A DNA stretch of 64,000 nucleotides from NCBI GenBank assembly GCA_012927585.1, contig JABBOY010000005.1, positions 28,670 through 92,669 on the forward strand, read 5' to 3'. This DNA is from Glaciimonas sp. GTDB lineage: Bacteria > Pseudomonadota > Gammaproteobacteria > Burkholderiales > Burkholderiaceae_D. Below, piece after piece: positions 31,043 to 40,614 of this stretch. Below the pieces are notes generated by a model, which was not told the origin of the DNA, did no database searches, and saw only the letters and a program-made list of their open reading frames with translations. Numbering within the stretch: the stretch's first letter is position 1; each line of letters starts with the position of its first letter. The position numbers were made by a program, and so were the translations under genes.

Positions 31043-31759
31043 ATGCCACTCATCCTTGCCATCGAAACCTCTTCCGAACTTGCCTCTGCTGCCTTGTTGC
31101 AAGGCGATATGCTGCTGGTACGCGAATCGTCGGGCGTCCAGACCCACTCCCAAACCCTGCTGCCGATGGTGCAAAGCATATTGGCGCAAGCCAATGTGCG
31201 TCTGTCGCGATGCGCTGCGATTGCTTTTGGCGCCGGGCCTGGTTCCTTTACCGGCGTGCGCACCGCTTGCGGAATTGCCCAGGGGTTGGCGTTTGGAGCC
31301 GATTTGCCGGTGATCTCGATCGTTACTTTGTTGGCAATGGCGGAGGCTTGCCGGGCCGAGACCGGCGCGCATGAAGTGTTGGCCGTACTGGACGCACGCA
31401 TGGGCGAGGTGTATTGGGCGCAATACAGCTACGCCGATGGCTGGCAAACCGTGGTGGCGCCGACTTTATCAGCAGTTGCCAATGTGCTGCCGCAGCCTAA
31501 GGATGGATTACTTGCTTGCGGCAACGGCTTTGCTGGCTATCCAGCAGAGTTTGCACTGCAGGCGCAGCGTTATTCCTGGGTCGCGCAGGCGCGTGCCGAA
31601 GTGATGCCGCATGCGGCGCAGGTGGCGCGTCTGGCACGCACGGCATTTACAGCCGGTCAACTACTGACCCCGGCACAGGCCCAGCCGATTTATCTGCGCA
31701 ACAAAATTGCGCTGACCACCGATGAACGGTTGGCGCTCAAGGCTGGAGCTGCCAAATGA
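31043..31759 (+). CDS. tsaB: tRNA t6A37 biosynthesis protein TsaB
   Basis: Partner of TsaD in making N6-threonylcarbamoyladenosine at tRNA position 37. The 238-residue protein starts MPLILAIETSSELASAAL. It carries HSQTLLPMV, FGAGPGSFTGVR and the GLAFGADLPV segment, typical of the TsaB ASKHA fold. It is the first gene of a tight plus-strand set: its stop overlaps the rimI start by 4 nt. The pairing tsaB-rimI is common in proteobacteria. Confidence 0.93.
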   Translation: MPLILAIETSSELASAALLQGDMLLVRESSGVQTHSQTLLPMVQSILAQANVRLSRCAAIAFGAGPGSFTGVRTACGIAQGLAFGADLPVISIVTLLAMAEACRAETGAHEVLAVLDARMGEVYWAQYSYADGWQTVVAPTLSAVANVLPQPKDGLLACGNGFAGYPAEFALQAQRYSWVAQARAEVMPHAAQVARLARTAFTAGQLLTPAQAQPIYLRNKIALTTDERLALKAGAAK

Positions 31760-32235
31760 GCGCCCAGGCTTTTCCCGGCTCGGTAGCGCAGCTGCGACTT
31801 GCGCCGATGCAGCCCGAGGATCTCGATGCGGTGTTGAGCATAGAAAATACCGTCTACCCACATCCGTGGACGCGCGGCAATTTTAAGGATGCATTGCAAA
31901 GCGGCTATCAAGCCTGGGTCGCTCGCGAGGAAGTGGGCAACGTATTAGGTTATTTTCTGCTGATGGTGGTGCTGGATGAAGGGCATTTGCTCAATATCAG
32001 CGTGCGGCTCGATTTGCACGGGTGCGGATTCGGGCGTGCGTTGCTGGCTCGGGTGGTGTCAATGGCGCGCGAACTGGGACTGGCTTCCATTTTGCTGGAG
32101 GTGCGGCCGTCCAATACGCGCGCGATAACACTTTATGGGCATGCCGGCTTTATGTCGATCGGTCGTCGCAAGGCGTATTACCCAGCAGATGAAAACGTGC
32201 GGGAAGATGCCATCGTGATGCGATTGTCGCTATGA
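31756..32235 (+). CDS. rimI: Ribosomal protein S18 alanine N-acetyltransferase
   Basis: GNAT-fold acetyltransferase of 159 residues. It has the N-terminal IENTVYPHPWTRGNF typical of RimI, the acetyl-CoA loop region LDLHGCGFGRALLARVV, and EVRPSNTRAITLYGHAGF. It overlaps tsaB and the next gene by 4 nt each (ATGA), showing translational coupling. S18 as substrate is known from E. coli RimI and inferred here. Confidence 0.92.
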   Translation: MSAQAFPGSVAQLRLAPMQPEDLDAVLSIENTVYPHPWTRGNFKDALQSGYQAWVAREEVGNVLGYFLLMVVLDEGHLLNISVRLDLHGCGFGRALLARVVSMARELGLASILLEVRPSNTRAITLYGHAGFMSIGRRKAYYPADENVREDAIVMRLSL

Positions 32236-33119
32236 CGCTGGAACACCGTCGTGCGATTTTTTTGCAGGAAATAGGCGTAGGTGCGGTCTGGGTCCGCCGC
32301 GATACCGCCCACTCCGGCCAGACAGCCGACATAGACCGCGTTACTGACACTATCAACGCCGCATCGTGCGCAACCCAGTCGCAGACTGTGACGCCGGGCG
32401 CTGTGAATCCGAGTGCCACATTGCCGGCGCCGACCGGCGCTTCCCAGACAAGCACAGATGCAGCGTGGGATGAATTGCCTCTGGCAACCGATCCGGCAAC
32501 TTTGCCCTCTGCAGCGGAAATCGCCTTGATGGATTGGCCGCAACTACAGGCTGCCGTTAGCGCTTGCCGCGGTTGCGATCTGTGCCAGAAACGCAGCCAG
32601 ACCGTATTCGGCAGCGGCGACCGGCAAGCTAAATGGCTGTTCGTCGGCGAAGGCCCGGGCCGCACCGAAGATCAACAAGGCGCGCCTTTTGTGGGTACTG
32701 CCGGTAAACTGCTTGATGCCATGCTATCGGCTCTGAATTTGCAGCGCGATGCCAACGTGTATCTGTCCAATGTCGTCAAATGCCGCTCGACCGACGCGCA
32801 TGGTGCCGACCATGCTCCGTCGCCGCAACAAATCGCCGTATGCAAGCCTTATCTGGAGCGACAAATTGCCTTGTTGCAACCGACTGTAATCGTGGCTCTG
32901 GGCAAGACGGCTGCACAGGCGTTGCTGGGATGCGACCCTAGCACCAGCCTGTCGTCGCTGCGCGGCCAGTTGCATCGGGCCCATCAATGCCCGACCGTGG
33001 TTACTTACCATCCAGCCTATTTGTTGCGCAAGCCCATCGCAAAACGCGAAGCTTGGGATGACCTTTGCCTGGCGCTGCGCACCTATGCCGACCAAACCGC
33101 CAACCCTAGCGCTGAATAA
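32232..33119 (+). CDS. Uracil-DNA glycosylase, family 4 (Fe-S type)
   Basis: Removes uracil from DNA. The 295-residue protein has a long variable N-terminal part (about 100 residues, rich in Ala, Thr and Pro). The catalytic domain begins with CRGCDLCQKRSQTVFG, holding the first iron-sulfur cysteines. LFVGEGPGRTEDQQGAPFVG is the active-site motif, YLSNVVKCR and VCKPYLERQ contribute the other cysteines, and TYHPAYLLR is motif II. It overlaps rimI at the start and DUF1853 at the end. Confidence 0.92.
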   Translation: MTLEHRRAIFLQEIGVGAVWVRRDTAHSGQTADIDRVTDTINAASCATQSQTVTPGAVNPSATLPAPTGASQTSTDAAWDELPLATDPATLPSAAEIALMDWPQLQAAVSACRGCDLCQKRSQTVFGSGDRQAKWLFVGEGPGRTEDQQGAPFVGTAGKLLDAMLSALNLQRDANVYLSNVVKCRSTDAHGADHAPSPQQIAVCKPYLERQIALLQPTVIVALGKTAAQALLGCDPSTSLSSLRGQLHRAHQCPTVVTYHPAYLLRKPIAKREAWDDLCLALRTYADQTANPSAE

Positions 33120-34116
33120 GCCCGCGTTGCCACCCACTTGCCAAACCGATTTTCATCGACGCTGGGGGCATCTGCGCGACCCGCATGTGCGTGCGCTGGC
33201 CTGGTTGCTGACTGCCCCAAATTTACTGGATACGCAGGCAGAACAATGGCGCGGCATGATTGCATCGCTGGACGGTGCAATGGATCAGGCCACATTTAAC
33301 TGGCTGGCAGCACTGGACGCGGCACCGACCGAACTGCATGCCTTTCTCGATATCCGACCATCCACCCGATTGGGGCATTATGCCGAAGAGCTTTTGGCAT
33401 TTTATTTTCGGCGTCAAGGCATCCTGTTTGCGCACGGACTCCAGGTGCGTGCCAGCAAAGGCGATACGGTGGGCGAGTTCGACTTCCTGCTGTGGCACAA
33501 AACCGGGCCCGCATCTGCATACGAATCTGCACTGCTGCACTGGGAATTCGCCACCAAGTTTTACCTGCTGGAGTCGAGCGCAGCCGGTGCCGGGAGCAAG
33601 ATCACGGCGGATTATTTCGTCGGCCCGAATCTGGCCGACACGCTGGGCGCGAAGATGCGCAAAATCCTCGACCGGCAACTGATGCTGGGCCAGCATCCGG
33701 CGGCACAAATTCATTTGCCGCAACCGGTCGCATCAGATCAGGCGCTGATCAAGGGCTGGCTGTTCTATCACGGCGACGATGCATTGCTGCCACCGGCGAT
33801 AGGTTTGTCGCCGGCGCATTGCCGCGGTTTCTGGTGCTCATTAACGGAATTCGAGGCGATGCCGGCAGAACGGCTGGCGATCCTGCCGCGCCTGTCTTGG
33901 CTAGCGCCGGCACGAGTATCGCCGTTTGCCGCGCTAGACAAACCGCAGTTGCAGGATGCTCTGGCGGCGCAATTTTCACACACCACAATGCCGGTTCTGG
34001 TGGCGCTTCTGCAGCAGCATGGGGATCAGAATTGTTTGCTGGAAACCAGCCGCGGCTTCATCGTGCCGGACGACTGGCGCAGCAAAGCGCAACAGTACAG
34101 CCAACCCGGCGTTTGA
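33085..34116 (+). CDS. DUF1853-family protein
   Basis: A 343-residue cytoplasmic protein. It matches the DUF1853 pattern in its N-terminal RDPHVRALAWLLTAPNLL and in RLGHYAEELLAFYF. GEFDFLLWH with HWEFATKFYLL resembles the PD-(D/E)xK nuclease core (Glu, Asp, then E-x-K). The start at 33085 overlaps the glycosylase end by 35 nt. A nuclease-like role beside a DNA-repair glycosylase is an inference; no function is established. Confidence 0.82.
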   Translation: MPTKPPTLALNKPALPPTCQTDFHRRWGHLRDPHVRALAWLLTAPNLLDTQAEQWRGMIASLDGAMDQATFNWLAALDAAPTELHAFLDIRPSTRLGHYAEELLAFYFRRQGILFAHGLQVRASKGDTVGEFDFLLWHKTGPASAYESALLHWEFATKFYLLESSAAGAGSKITADYFVGPNLADTLGAKMRKILDRQLMLGQHPAAQIHLPQPVASDQALIKGWLFYHGDDALLPPAIGLSPAHCRGFWCSLTEFEAMPAERLAILPRLSWLAPARVSPFAALDKPQLQDALAAQFSHTTMPVLVALLQQHGDQNCLLETSRGFIVPDDWRSKAQQYSQPGV

Positions 34117-34308
34117 GCCGACTTGCAGCAATAGAACATTAAACCTCGTGCTGCAAAGGTACACTGGCATTAACCCGATCCAGTTCATCGACAAAAAATC
34201 CACCCCAGCCGGATAGCGTTGCAGCCACAATGTAAAACTTATCTGTCGCCATCGCGATGCGCAAAAAGATATCGGCGCATTCCTCTTCAAACACGCACCA
34301 GAATACAA

Positions 34309-35010
34309 ATGACTCCACACAAAAGACGACGCATCTACCTGATGCGGCACGGCAGCGTCACTTATTTCGACGCCAACGGCAAACCGCATTTGCCGGAACA
34401 AGTTCCGCTCAACGAACAAGGCCGTGCTCAGGCTACTGCTGCCGGCAGGGTGTTCGCGCAGGAAAAAATGCAATTCGACCGCGTCATCGTATCCGGCCTG
34501 CCGCGCACAGTCGAAACCGCCAGCCTGGTGCTGGCTGAAACCGGACAAGATATCGTGCCCGAGCATTGGCCCGAACTGCAAGAAATCAGAGGAGGCAAGT
34601 TATCCAGTATCCCGGATGTCGATCTGAACGATGCCTTTCTGGGCGCCTTCGATGGCGTAGTGGCCGAACACAAACGCTTCCTCGGTGGCGAGAGCATCGG
34701 CCAGTTACTCGACCGGGTACATCCCGAAATCGAGCGCCTGCGTGCCGACAACAGTTGGGATACGGTGTTGCTGGTGCTGCATGGCGGCGTCAATCGCGCC
34801 ATCCTTTCATACGCACTCACCGGCCAACGATTATTTCTGGGTAACATGGCACAAACCGCAGGATGCATCAATGCGCTCGATGTCGGTCAGGCCGCCCATG
34901 ACTGGATACTGCGGATTATTAATTTTTCGCCGCCCTCACTGCTGCAAGGACAATCGCGTTGCACCACGATGGAAACACTGCTGGAACAGTATCGGCAATT
35001 CCGAACATAA
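34309..35010 (+). CDS. Histidine phosphatase family protein
   Basis: A 233-residue member of the phosphoglycerate-mutase-like branch. It starts MTPHKRRRIYLMRHGSVTYF, with the catalytic RHG. VSGLPRTVETASLV and the second catalytic His in LLVLHGGVNRAIL follow. The start at 34309 places the RHG motif near the N-terminus as usual; a longer frame from 34219 adds a basic unlike stretch. The 192 nt before it hold nothing recognised. The substrate is unknown. Confidence 0.85.
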   Translation: MTPHKRRRIYLMRHGSVTYFDANGKPHLPEQVPLNEQGRAQATAAGRVFAQEKMQFDRVIVSGLPRTVETASLVLAETGQDIVPEHWPELQEIRGGKLSSIPDVDLNDAFLGAFDGVVAEHKRFLGGESIGQLLDRVHPEIERLRADNSWDTVLLVLHGGVNRAILSYALTGQRLFLGNMAQTAGCINALDVGQAAHDWILRIINFSPPSLLQGQSRCTTMETLLEQYRQFRT

Positions 35011-35050
35011 CACTATGTATATTGGGTGACATGCAAAACAACTTAAAATA

Positions 35051-35062
35051 GTACGATCGTAC
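35051..35062. promoter_or_regulatory. 12-bp perfect palindrome upstream of the acyl-CoA genes
   Basis: GTACGATCGTAC lies 59 bp before the phosphotransferase ATG, inside an AT-rich promoter-like stretch with a possible -10 box TAGAAT at about 35075. Its size and place suit an operator for a TetR-family regulator of acyl-CoA catabolism, but no such regulator gene is in the window. Confidence 0.45.
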
Positions 35063-35120
35063 AATTTTATCGGTTAGAATCGGTTTTCAACCATTCCCGC
35101 CAACTACAGCAGGAGACACG

Positions 35121-36197
35121 ATGTTCGAAGAATTCATGGGGACCATGCCGGTCAGCGAGCGGCAAAAATTCGATAGCGGCGCCTTGGCCGATTACATGCG
35201 GCAGCACGTCGCAGGATTTTCCGGCTCACTGGCGGTGGAGCAATTCAAGGGCGGCCAATCGAATCCGACCTTCAAGCTCACCGCCGGCGGCCAGCGTTAC
35301 GTGCTACGCACCAAACCCGGCCCAGCGGCCAAGTTGCTACCGTCGGCACACGCAATAGAACGCGAATTCCGTGTCATGAATGCCTTGCATAAAGCCGGTT
35401 TTCCGGCGGCCCAACAGTATGCACTGTGCATCGATGAAGCCGTCATCGGCCGCTCTTTTTACATCATGGAGTTTGTCGATGGCCGGATTTTATGGGATCA
35501 GTCGCTACCCGGCATGGACCAGGCCGAACGCAGCGCCATCTATGACGAAATGAATCGTGTGATCGCGCAGTTGCACTGCATCGATTATGCCGCCATCGGC
35601 CTGGCCGACTATGGCAAACCGGGCAATTACTTCGCGCGCCAGATCGACCGCTGGACCAAGCAATACCGGGCCTCGGAAACTGAAAAAATTGACGCCATGG
35701 ATCATCTGATTGCCTGGCTGCCGAATAACATCCCGGCCGGCGACGACACCAGTATCGTGCATGGCGATTACCGTATGGACAACATGATTTTCCATCCGAC
35801 CGAACCGCGCATCCTGGCGCTGCTGGATTGGGAATTATCGACACTCGGCCATCCGCTGGCGGATTTTTCTTACCATTTGATGAGCTGGCATATCGCACCG
35901 GGCCAGTTCCGCGGCATTGGCGGCCTGGATCACAAGTCGCTCGGCATTCCATCGGAAGACGACTACATCGCCCAATATTGCGCGCGCACCGGCAAGACAA
36001 TCCGCAAGGAAGATATCAGTTTCTACCTCGCTTACAACATGTTCCGCCTGGCTGGCATTTTGCAGGGCATCATGAAACGCGTGGTGGACGGCACTGCTGC
36101 CAGCGAGCAGGCATTAAAGGCAGGCAAAGCCGCCAGACCGCTGGCGGAAATGGGCTGGCGTCATGCCTCTGGAATGACTCAAAATGGGCATGACTAA
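35121..36197 (+). CDS. Aminoglycoside-phosphotransferase-like kinase (ACAD10/11-type)
   Basis: A 358-residue protein of the APH/choline-kinase fold. Markers are the nucleotide loop FKGGQSNPTFKL, YVLRTKPGP with the ATP-binding Lys, the catalytic loop VHGDYRMDNMIFH and ALLDWELSTLGHP. Homologues are fused to or paired with acyl-CoA dehydrogenases (ACAD10/11) and phosphorylate 4-hydroxyacyl-CoA. Here the dehydrogenase follows after 21 nt, so the same role is plausible. AGGAGA precedes the start. Confidence 0.87.
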   Translation: MFEEFMGTMPVSERQKFDSGALADYMRQHVAGFSGSLAVEQFKGGQSNPTFKLTAGGQRYVLRTKPGPAAKLLPSAHAIEREFRVMNALHKAGFPAAQQYALCIDEAVIGRSFYIMEFVDGRILWDQSLPGMDQAERSAIYDEMNRVIAQLHCIDYAAIGLADYGKPGNYFARQIDRWTKQYRASETEKIDAMDHLIAWLPNNIPAGDDTSIVHGDYRMDNMIFHPTEPRILALLDWELSTLGHPLADFSYHLMSWHIAPGQFRGIGGLDHKSLGIPSEDDYIAQYCARTGKTIRKEDISFYLAYNMFRLAGILQGIMKRVVDGTAASEQALKAGKAARPLAEMGWRHASGMTQNGHD

Positions 36198-36218
36198 ATT
36201 TTTCAACGAGGAGAAATA

Positions 36219-37481
36219 ATGGATTTCGCATATTCAGATCGGTGCAAGTCGTTGCAGGATAAACTCCTGAAATTCATGGATGAACACATCTATCCGAACG
36301 AAAACAGTTATAAAGATGAAGTCTATCGTAACGGCAAGGAACAGGGAAACCGCTGGATTCCGACCCGCATTATTGAAGAAATGAAACCGAAGGCACGTGA
36401 ACTGGGCCTGTGGAATTTGTTCCTGCCGAAGTCCAGTCGCGCACCGGAAGGTTTGTCCAATCTGGACTACGCCCCTTTGTGCGAAATCATGGGCCGGGTC
36501 GGCTGGGCGCCGGAAGTATTCAATTGCAACGCTCCCGACACCGGCAACATGGAAACCATCGAACGCTACGGTTCGGAAGAACAAAAGACCCGCTGGCTGG
36601 AGCCGCTGCTGCGGGGCGAAATCCGGTCCGCCTTTGCCATGACTGAACCGGCCGTCGCCTCCAGCGATGCCACCAATATCGAAACCCGCATCGTGCGCGA
36701 CGGCGACGATTATGTAATCAACGGTCGCAAGTGGTGGGCTTCCGGCGCCGGCGATCCACGCTGCCAGCTTTTCATCGTAATGGGCAAAACGGATTTCGAT
36801 GCGCCGCGCCATGTGCAGCAATCGATGATCCTGGTGCCGGCCGATACCAAGGGGGTTACCATCAAGCGTCCGTTGCCGGTGTTCGGTTATGACGATGCGC
36901 CGCACGGCCACTGTGAAATTCTGTTCGAAAACGCGCGGGTGCCTGCTTCCAGCATCCTGCTGGGTGAAGGACGCGGCTTCGAAATCGCCCAAGGCCGTCT
37001 GGGCCCCGGCCGCATCCACCACTGCATGCGCGCCATCGGCGTAGCGGAGCGTGCACTGGGTCTGATGTGCAAACGGCTTAACGCTCGCGTAGCCTTCGGT
37101 CGCCGCCTGTCGGAACAAGGCGTATGGCGCGAACGCATCGCCGAGGCGCGCATCCAGATCGATTCGGCGCGTCTGCTGACCCTGAAAGCTGCCTACATGA
37201 TGGATACCGTCGGCAACAAGCACGCTCAGGCAGAAATCGCAATGATCAAGGTGCTGGCTCCCAATGTTGCCCAACAAGTCCTCGACTGGGCGATCCAGGC
37301 GCACGGCGCGGCCGGAGTTTCGGATGACTTCCCGCTAGCGTACATGTGGGCCGGCAACCGCACCTTGCGCCTGGCCGACGGCCCCGATGAAGTGCACCGC
37401 AACGCAATTGCCAAGCTCGAACTGGCAAAGCATATGCCGCCTGCGGACAACCAAATCAAAGCTCCCGCCAAACCTGCCTGA
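36219..37481 (+). CDS. Acyl-CoA dehydrogenase
   Basis: FAD enzyme of 420 residues that introduces the alpha-beta double bond in acyl-CoA or handles 4-hydroxyacyl derivatives with its partner kinase. It has [18 protein letters not shown] for substrate and FAD binding, the [11 protein letters not shown] segment, [11 protein letters not shown] and [18 protein letters not shown], followed by [19 protein letters not shown] strong GAGGAG site precedes the ATG. It is likely co-transcribed with the phosphotransferase and ended by the hairpin downstream. Confidence 0.93.
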   Translation: MDFAYSDRCKSLQDKLLKFMDEHIYPNENSYKDEVYRNGKEQGNRWIPTRIIEEMKPKARELGLWNLFLPKSSRAPEGLSNLDYAPLCEIMGRVGWAPEVFNCNAPDTGNMETIERYGSEEQKTRWLEPLLRGEIRSAFAMTEPAVASSDATNIETRIVRDGDDYVINGRKWWASGAGDPRCQLFIVMGKTDFDAPRHVQQSMILVPADTKGVTIKRPLPVFGYDDAPHGHCEILFENARVPASSILLGEGRGFEIAQGRLGPGRIHHCMRAIGVAERALGLMCKRLNARVAFGRRLSEQGVWRERIAEARIQIDSARLLTLKAAYMMDTVGNKHAQAEIAMIKVLAPNVAQQVLDWAIQAHGAAGVSDDFPLAYMWAGNRTLRLADGPDEVHRNAIAKLELAKHMPPADNQIKAPAKPA

Positions 37482-37526
37482 TCGACTCAAGGTAGGCAGG
37501 AAACACAGTGAGCACTGCGGCAACCA

Positions 37527-37556
37527 CGCGACGGATAGACTAAACTATCCGTCGCG
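37527..37556 (+). terminator. Strong stem-loop after the acyl-CoA dehydrogenase gene
   Basis: Exact 12-bp stem CGCGACGGATAG / CTATCCGTCGCG with the 6-nt loop ACTAAA, 45 nt after the stop codon. The stretch after it is only modestly T-rich (TATTCATTTCC), so it may work as a terminator or as an mRNA 3' end stabiliser. Confidence 0.65.
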
Positions 37557-37635
37557 TATTCATTTCCAAAGCCGCTGCCATGCGCCTCAACGACAACAGC
37601 ACCGGCCAGCCAACCTACCCAAAAAAGGAAACTCC

Positions 37636-38340
37636 ATGATTGACGTCTATAGCTGGCCCACTCCTAACGGCCATAAAGTCCATATCATGCTCGAAGAATG
37701 CGGCCTGCGGCTGGGTCAGGAATGGCGTGTACATCCGGTCGACATTGGCACCGGAGACCAATTCAAGCCAGATTTCCTGGCAATTTCGCCCAACAATAAA
37801 ATTCCGGCCATCGTCGATGCAGACGGCCCTGACGGCCAGCCGATTTCACTGTTTGAGTCGGGTGCGATATTGCTGTATCTGGCCGGCAAATACGACCAAT
37901 TCCTCGGCAATAATGATCGGGAAAAATTCAACACCATGCAATGGCTGATGTTTCAGGTCGGCGGATTCGGCCCGATGCTGGGACAGGCGCACCACTTTCG
38001 CATCTATGCGCCAACCCAGATCAAATACGCAATCGAGCGCTATACCAACGAAGCCAAACGCTTGTATGGCGTGCTCGACTCGCAACTCGCCAAAACCGCC
38101 TATCTGACCGGCGACCAGTACACGATTGCCGACATCGCCACTTTCCCCTGGGCCAGATCATGGAACAATCAAGGCATAGACTGGGCCGATTACCCCCATG
38201 CAAAACGATGGTTCGACGAAATCAGCGCCCGTCCGGCGGTTCAGCGTGGGGTACAAGTGCTAGCCGATTTGCGCAAACCTTTGGTCGACGACAAGGCAAA
38301 AGAAGCCTTGTTCGGGAAGACGCAATATCAGAAAAGATAA
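37636..38340 (+). CDS. Glutathione S-transferase (YfcG/YghU-like)
   Basis: A 234-residue GST. The N-terminal thioredoxin-fold domain has YSWPTPNGHKVHIMLEE, in which Thr and Asn replace the classical Tyr/Ser/Cys catalytic residue, as in nu-class disulfide-reducing GSTs, and then NNKIPAIVD and LFESGAILLYLA. The C-terminal helical domain has YTIADIATFPW. The start at 37636 is preceded by AAAGGAA. A glutathione-dependent disulfide-bond reductase role is likely by family. Confidence 0.88.
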   Translation: MIDVYSWPTPNGHKVHIMLEECGLRLGQEWRVHPVDIGTGDQFKPDFLAISPNNKIPAIVDADGPDGQPISLFESGAILLYLAGKYDQFLGNNDREKFNTMQWLMFQVGGFGPMLGQAHHFRIYAPTQIKYAIERYTNEAKRLYGVLDSQLAKTAYLTGDQYTIADIATFPWARSWNNQGIDWADYPHAKRWFDEISARPAVQRGVQVLADLRKPLVDDKAKEALFGKTQYQKR

Positions 38341-38411
38341 CGGATGTCAGGCCTGTCCGCGAAAGCCATGACAGCAATCATGGCTGGCACAGTGCATTCC
38401 ATAAAAAATAG

Positions 38412-38473
38412 GGTGTATCACTATTTTTATAGCACTTTCCGCATATATTTATTGGCTTTACAAAATATACTCC
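38412..38473 (+). repeat. 62-bp dispersed element, copy 3
   Basis: Starts GGTGTATCAC and ends ATACTCC, with the core TTTCCGCATA and CCGCAT at offset 28-33. Six of seven end positions remain complementary. It lies between the GST gene and the convergent DJ-1/PfpI gene, 71 nt after the GST stop. Confidence 0.7.
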
Positions 38474-38537
38474 AATAAATATGGAAATTCGCCCACGCGT
38501 CGTTGCAGCGTGGGCAGCCATTCCTGCGCAAACTACT

Positions 38538-39221
38538 TCACGTCTTTTGCAATTGCTTCAAAACCGCGATTGCCGCTGCTTCCGACGAAGCCGGGTTCTG
38601 CCCTGTAATCAGGTTGTCGTCCACCACCACATACGGCAGCCAATCCGGGCCTTTGGAATACTTCGCACCGCACTTGCGCAACTCGTCTTCTAACAGGAAC
38701 GGAACAATATCCGTCAACTGCACCGCCTCTTCTTCCGTATTGGAAAAACCGGTTACGGCGATTCCCGTGAGCAAAGGCAGGGAATCCTGCGCCCTTGTAT
38801 GGCGAAATACGCTTGGTGCATGGCAAACCGCAGCAACCGGCTTGCCCAAGGCAAACATGGTTTCGATCAACGCGACCGAATCCGCATTCTCAGCCAGATC
38901 CCACAAAGGCCCGTGTCCGCCAGGGTAAAACAACGCATCGAAATTATCAGAAGACAAGGTGGAAAGTTCGATCGTATCAGCCAATGCAGCCTGCGCCGCA
39001 GCATCCTGCTTGAAGCGGCGCGTCGCATCCGTCTGAGATTCGTCCGCGTCGCTTTTCGGGTCTAGCGGCGGTTGTCCACCTTTCGGTGAAGCCAGGGTGA
39101 TATTCGCACCGGCATCCTTGAAAACGTAATAAGGCGCGGCAAATTCTTCCAGCCAGAAACCGGTTTTCCGGCCGGTATCGCCAAGCTGGTCATGCGACGT
39201 CAACACCATCAAGATATTCAT
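38538..39221 (-). CDS. DJ-1/PfpI family protein
   Basis: A 227-residue protein of the DJ-1/PfpI/HchA superfamily. It has LMVLTSHDQLGDTGRKTGFW at the N-terminus, TLASPKGGQPPLDPKS, LFYPGGHGPLWDLA and the nucleophile elbow VAAVCHAPSVF with the reactive Cys. Members act as glyoxalase-III-like or stress proteins. Its exact activity cannot be given. It is transcribed away from the AraC gene's 3' end, 112 nt after it. Confidence 0.88.
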   Translation of the reverse strand: MNILMVLTSHDQLGDTGRKTGFWLEEFAAPYYVFKDAGANITLASPKGGQPPLDPKSDADESQTDATRRFKQDAAAQAALADTIELSTLSSDNFDALFYPGGHGPLWDLAENADSVALIETMFALGKPVAAVCHAPSVFRHTRAQDSLPLLTGIAVTGFSNTEEEAVQLTDIVPFLLEDELRKCGAKYSKGPDWLPYVVVDDNLITGQNPASSEAAAIAVLKQLQKT

Positions 39222-39333
39222 AAGGCCTCCAAAGCACAGATTTAATATTCGATAAATATTACATTAAATAATAAAACATCATCAAAATGCGTCTTGCATC
39301 TGCCGACAATCAAAGGTTTTTCGTCATGTCAAG

Positions 39334-40356
39334 CTACCCACTTTTTCGGCTAGGCCCTAGCCGGCGATAAGCACCGGGGGCACTACCCGTCCACAACTTG
39401 AATGCCCGATTAAAAGTGGTCGGATTATCGAATCCGATGGACGAGCCGATCGCGGCAATCGGCAACTCGGTCTTGATCAGCTGCAGGATGGCCATGTCGC
39501 GCCGCAGTTCATCCTTTACCGCCTGAAACGTCGTTCCCTCTTCGGCCAGCCGACGCGACAGCGTGCGCACAGAATAATGCAGCGCCCGGGCGGTCGACGC
39601 TACTGTCGGCATGCTACCCAGAACGGATTCAAGATAATCGCACACACGGTGCGTCAGCATTTTTTCGCTGAACGGGACGTAAAGCCAGTCGGCTGGCGCA
39701 TTCCGCAAAAAACCGCTGAGTGCGCTCTTATCCTGACGGATCGGTGCGTTCAAGTGCTCTGAATCCACGTAAAGTGCCGTCTGCGCCTGCCCGAAGTTAA
39801 TTGGGCCCGGAAAGACGTACACATACTCTGGCGCCCGCGCCGGACGGGGAAAGGCGAAATCCACCTGCACCAACGGAATCTTACGTCCAATCATCCAGGA
39901 TGCCACGCCATGCACGAGCTTCAGCATCAGTTCATGCACCAGCACGCGCGAGCCTTGCGGTGGCGCATGCTCAATCAGCGCGATGCGCGTCAGACTCTCT
40001 CCGCGCGAAACCTCGAAGCCCATGTCATCCAGCATCAGGCGGAAATAGCTGACAAAGCGGTGAAAAGCGATGTCCAGGTTAGGCGAATCAAACATCCCCA
40101 AACAAAGAAACTTCAGCGTTCCGCTGCGCAAAGGGCGAGAAAAAAAACGCGGCGTTTCGTCGTCGAGCATCAGGGCAAGTTGGCGATAAAGCTTTGAGAA
40201 CTGCTCGATCGTTACCCGCCCACCCGCCTGCTGCAAGAGTTCGGGTGCAATTTTGGCATGGCCGATGGCGGCCCTGACCAACAAAGAGTCGGGGTCCAGT
40301 CCGGCAAGCAAATCGGTCGCCAGGGCAATCGGAACGGTGGCTGTCTGTCGCTTCAT
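39334..40356 (-). CDS. AraC-family transcriptional regulator
   Basis: A 340-residue regulator with an N-terminal sensing domain of the arabinose-binding-like type found in OruR/ArgR-like regulators (residues 1 to about 200). The C-terminal double helix-turn-helix has SVRTLSRRLAEEGTTFQAVK and IGFDNPTTFNRAFKLWTGSAPGAYR. It is divergent from the acyl-CoA island, with about 260 nt between, so it may control that island or itself. The effector is unknown. Confidence 0.9.
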   Translation of the reverse strand: MKRQTATVPIALATDLLAGLDPDSLLVRAAIGHAKIAPELLQQAGGRVTIEQFSKLYRQLALMLDDETPRFFSRPLRSGTLKFLCLGMFDSPNLDIAFHRFVSYFRLMLDDMGFEVSRGESLTRIALIEHAPPQGSRVLVHELMLKLVHGVASWMIGRKIPLVQVDFAFPRPARAPEYVYVFPGPINFGQAQTALYVDSEHLNAPIRQDKSALSGFLRNAPADWLYVPFSEKMLTHRVCDYLESVLGSMPTVASTARALHYSVRTLSRRLAEEGTTFQAVKDELRRDMAILQLIKTELPIAAIGSSIGFDNPTTFNRAFKLWTGSAPGAYRRLGPSRKSG

Positions 40357-40614
40357 AAGATCGTGCAGTGCAACATTTTCACTCGGTTAATTTTGGCACA
40401 AAATGCACATATTTCGGCTAATTCTGTCATTACGACAAAACATGACCGACACTATAATCATCGCACGAACAACAACAATAGAAACGCCGGAATTTTAGGC
40501 ACCGCTTGCCCGAGGCGACATACGCCGCGCGTGGCACGCAATACAAGTTTCGAATGATAGCGACGAGGGATAACCGTCTCATCGGTTCAAGACAAAAGAG
40601 GAGACAAGCCTTGC
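40357..40614. promoter_or_regulatory. Upstream region of the AraC gene and left edge of the acyl-CoA island
   Basis: About 260 nt without a gene. The left half is AT-rich and should hold the AraC promoter. The right half is GC-richer and ends with a ribosome-binding site (AGAGGAG near 40597-40603) that serves the dead ABC-ATPase start at 40615. No exact inverted repeat operator was found. Confidence 0.35.

Noticed and set aside
36234..37304. 356-residue open frame opposite the acyl-CoA dehydrogenase gene
   Set aside because: It has no recognisable domain and mirrors the codon pattern of the real gene on the plus strand.
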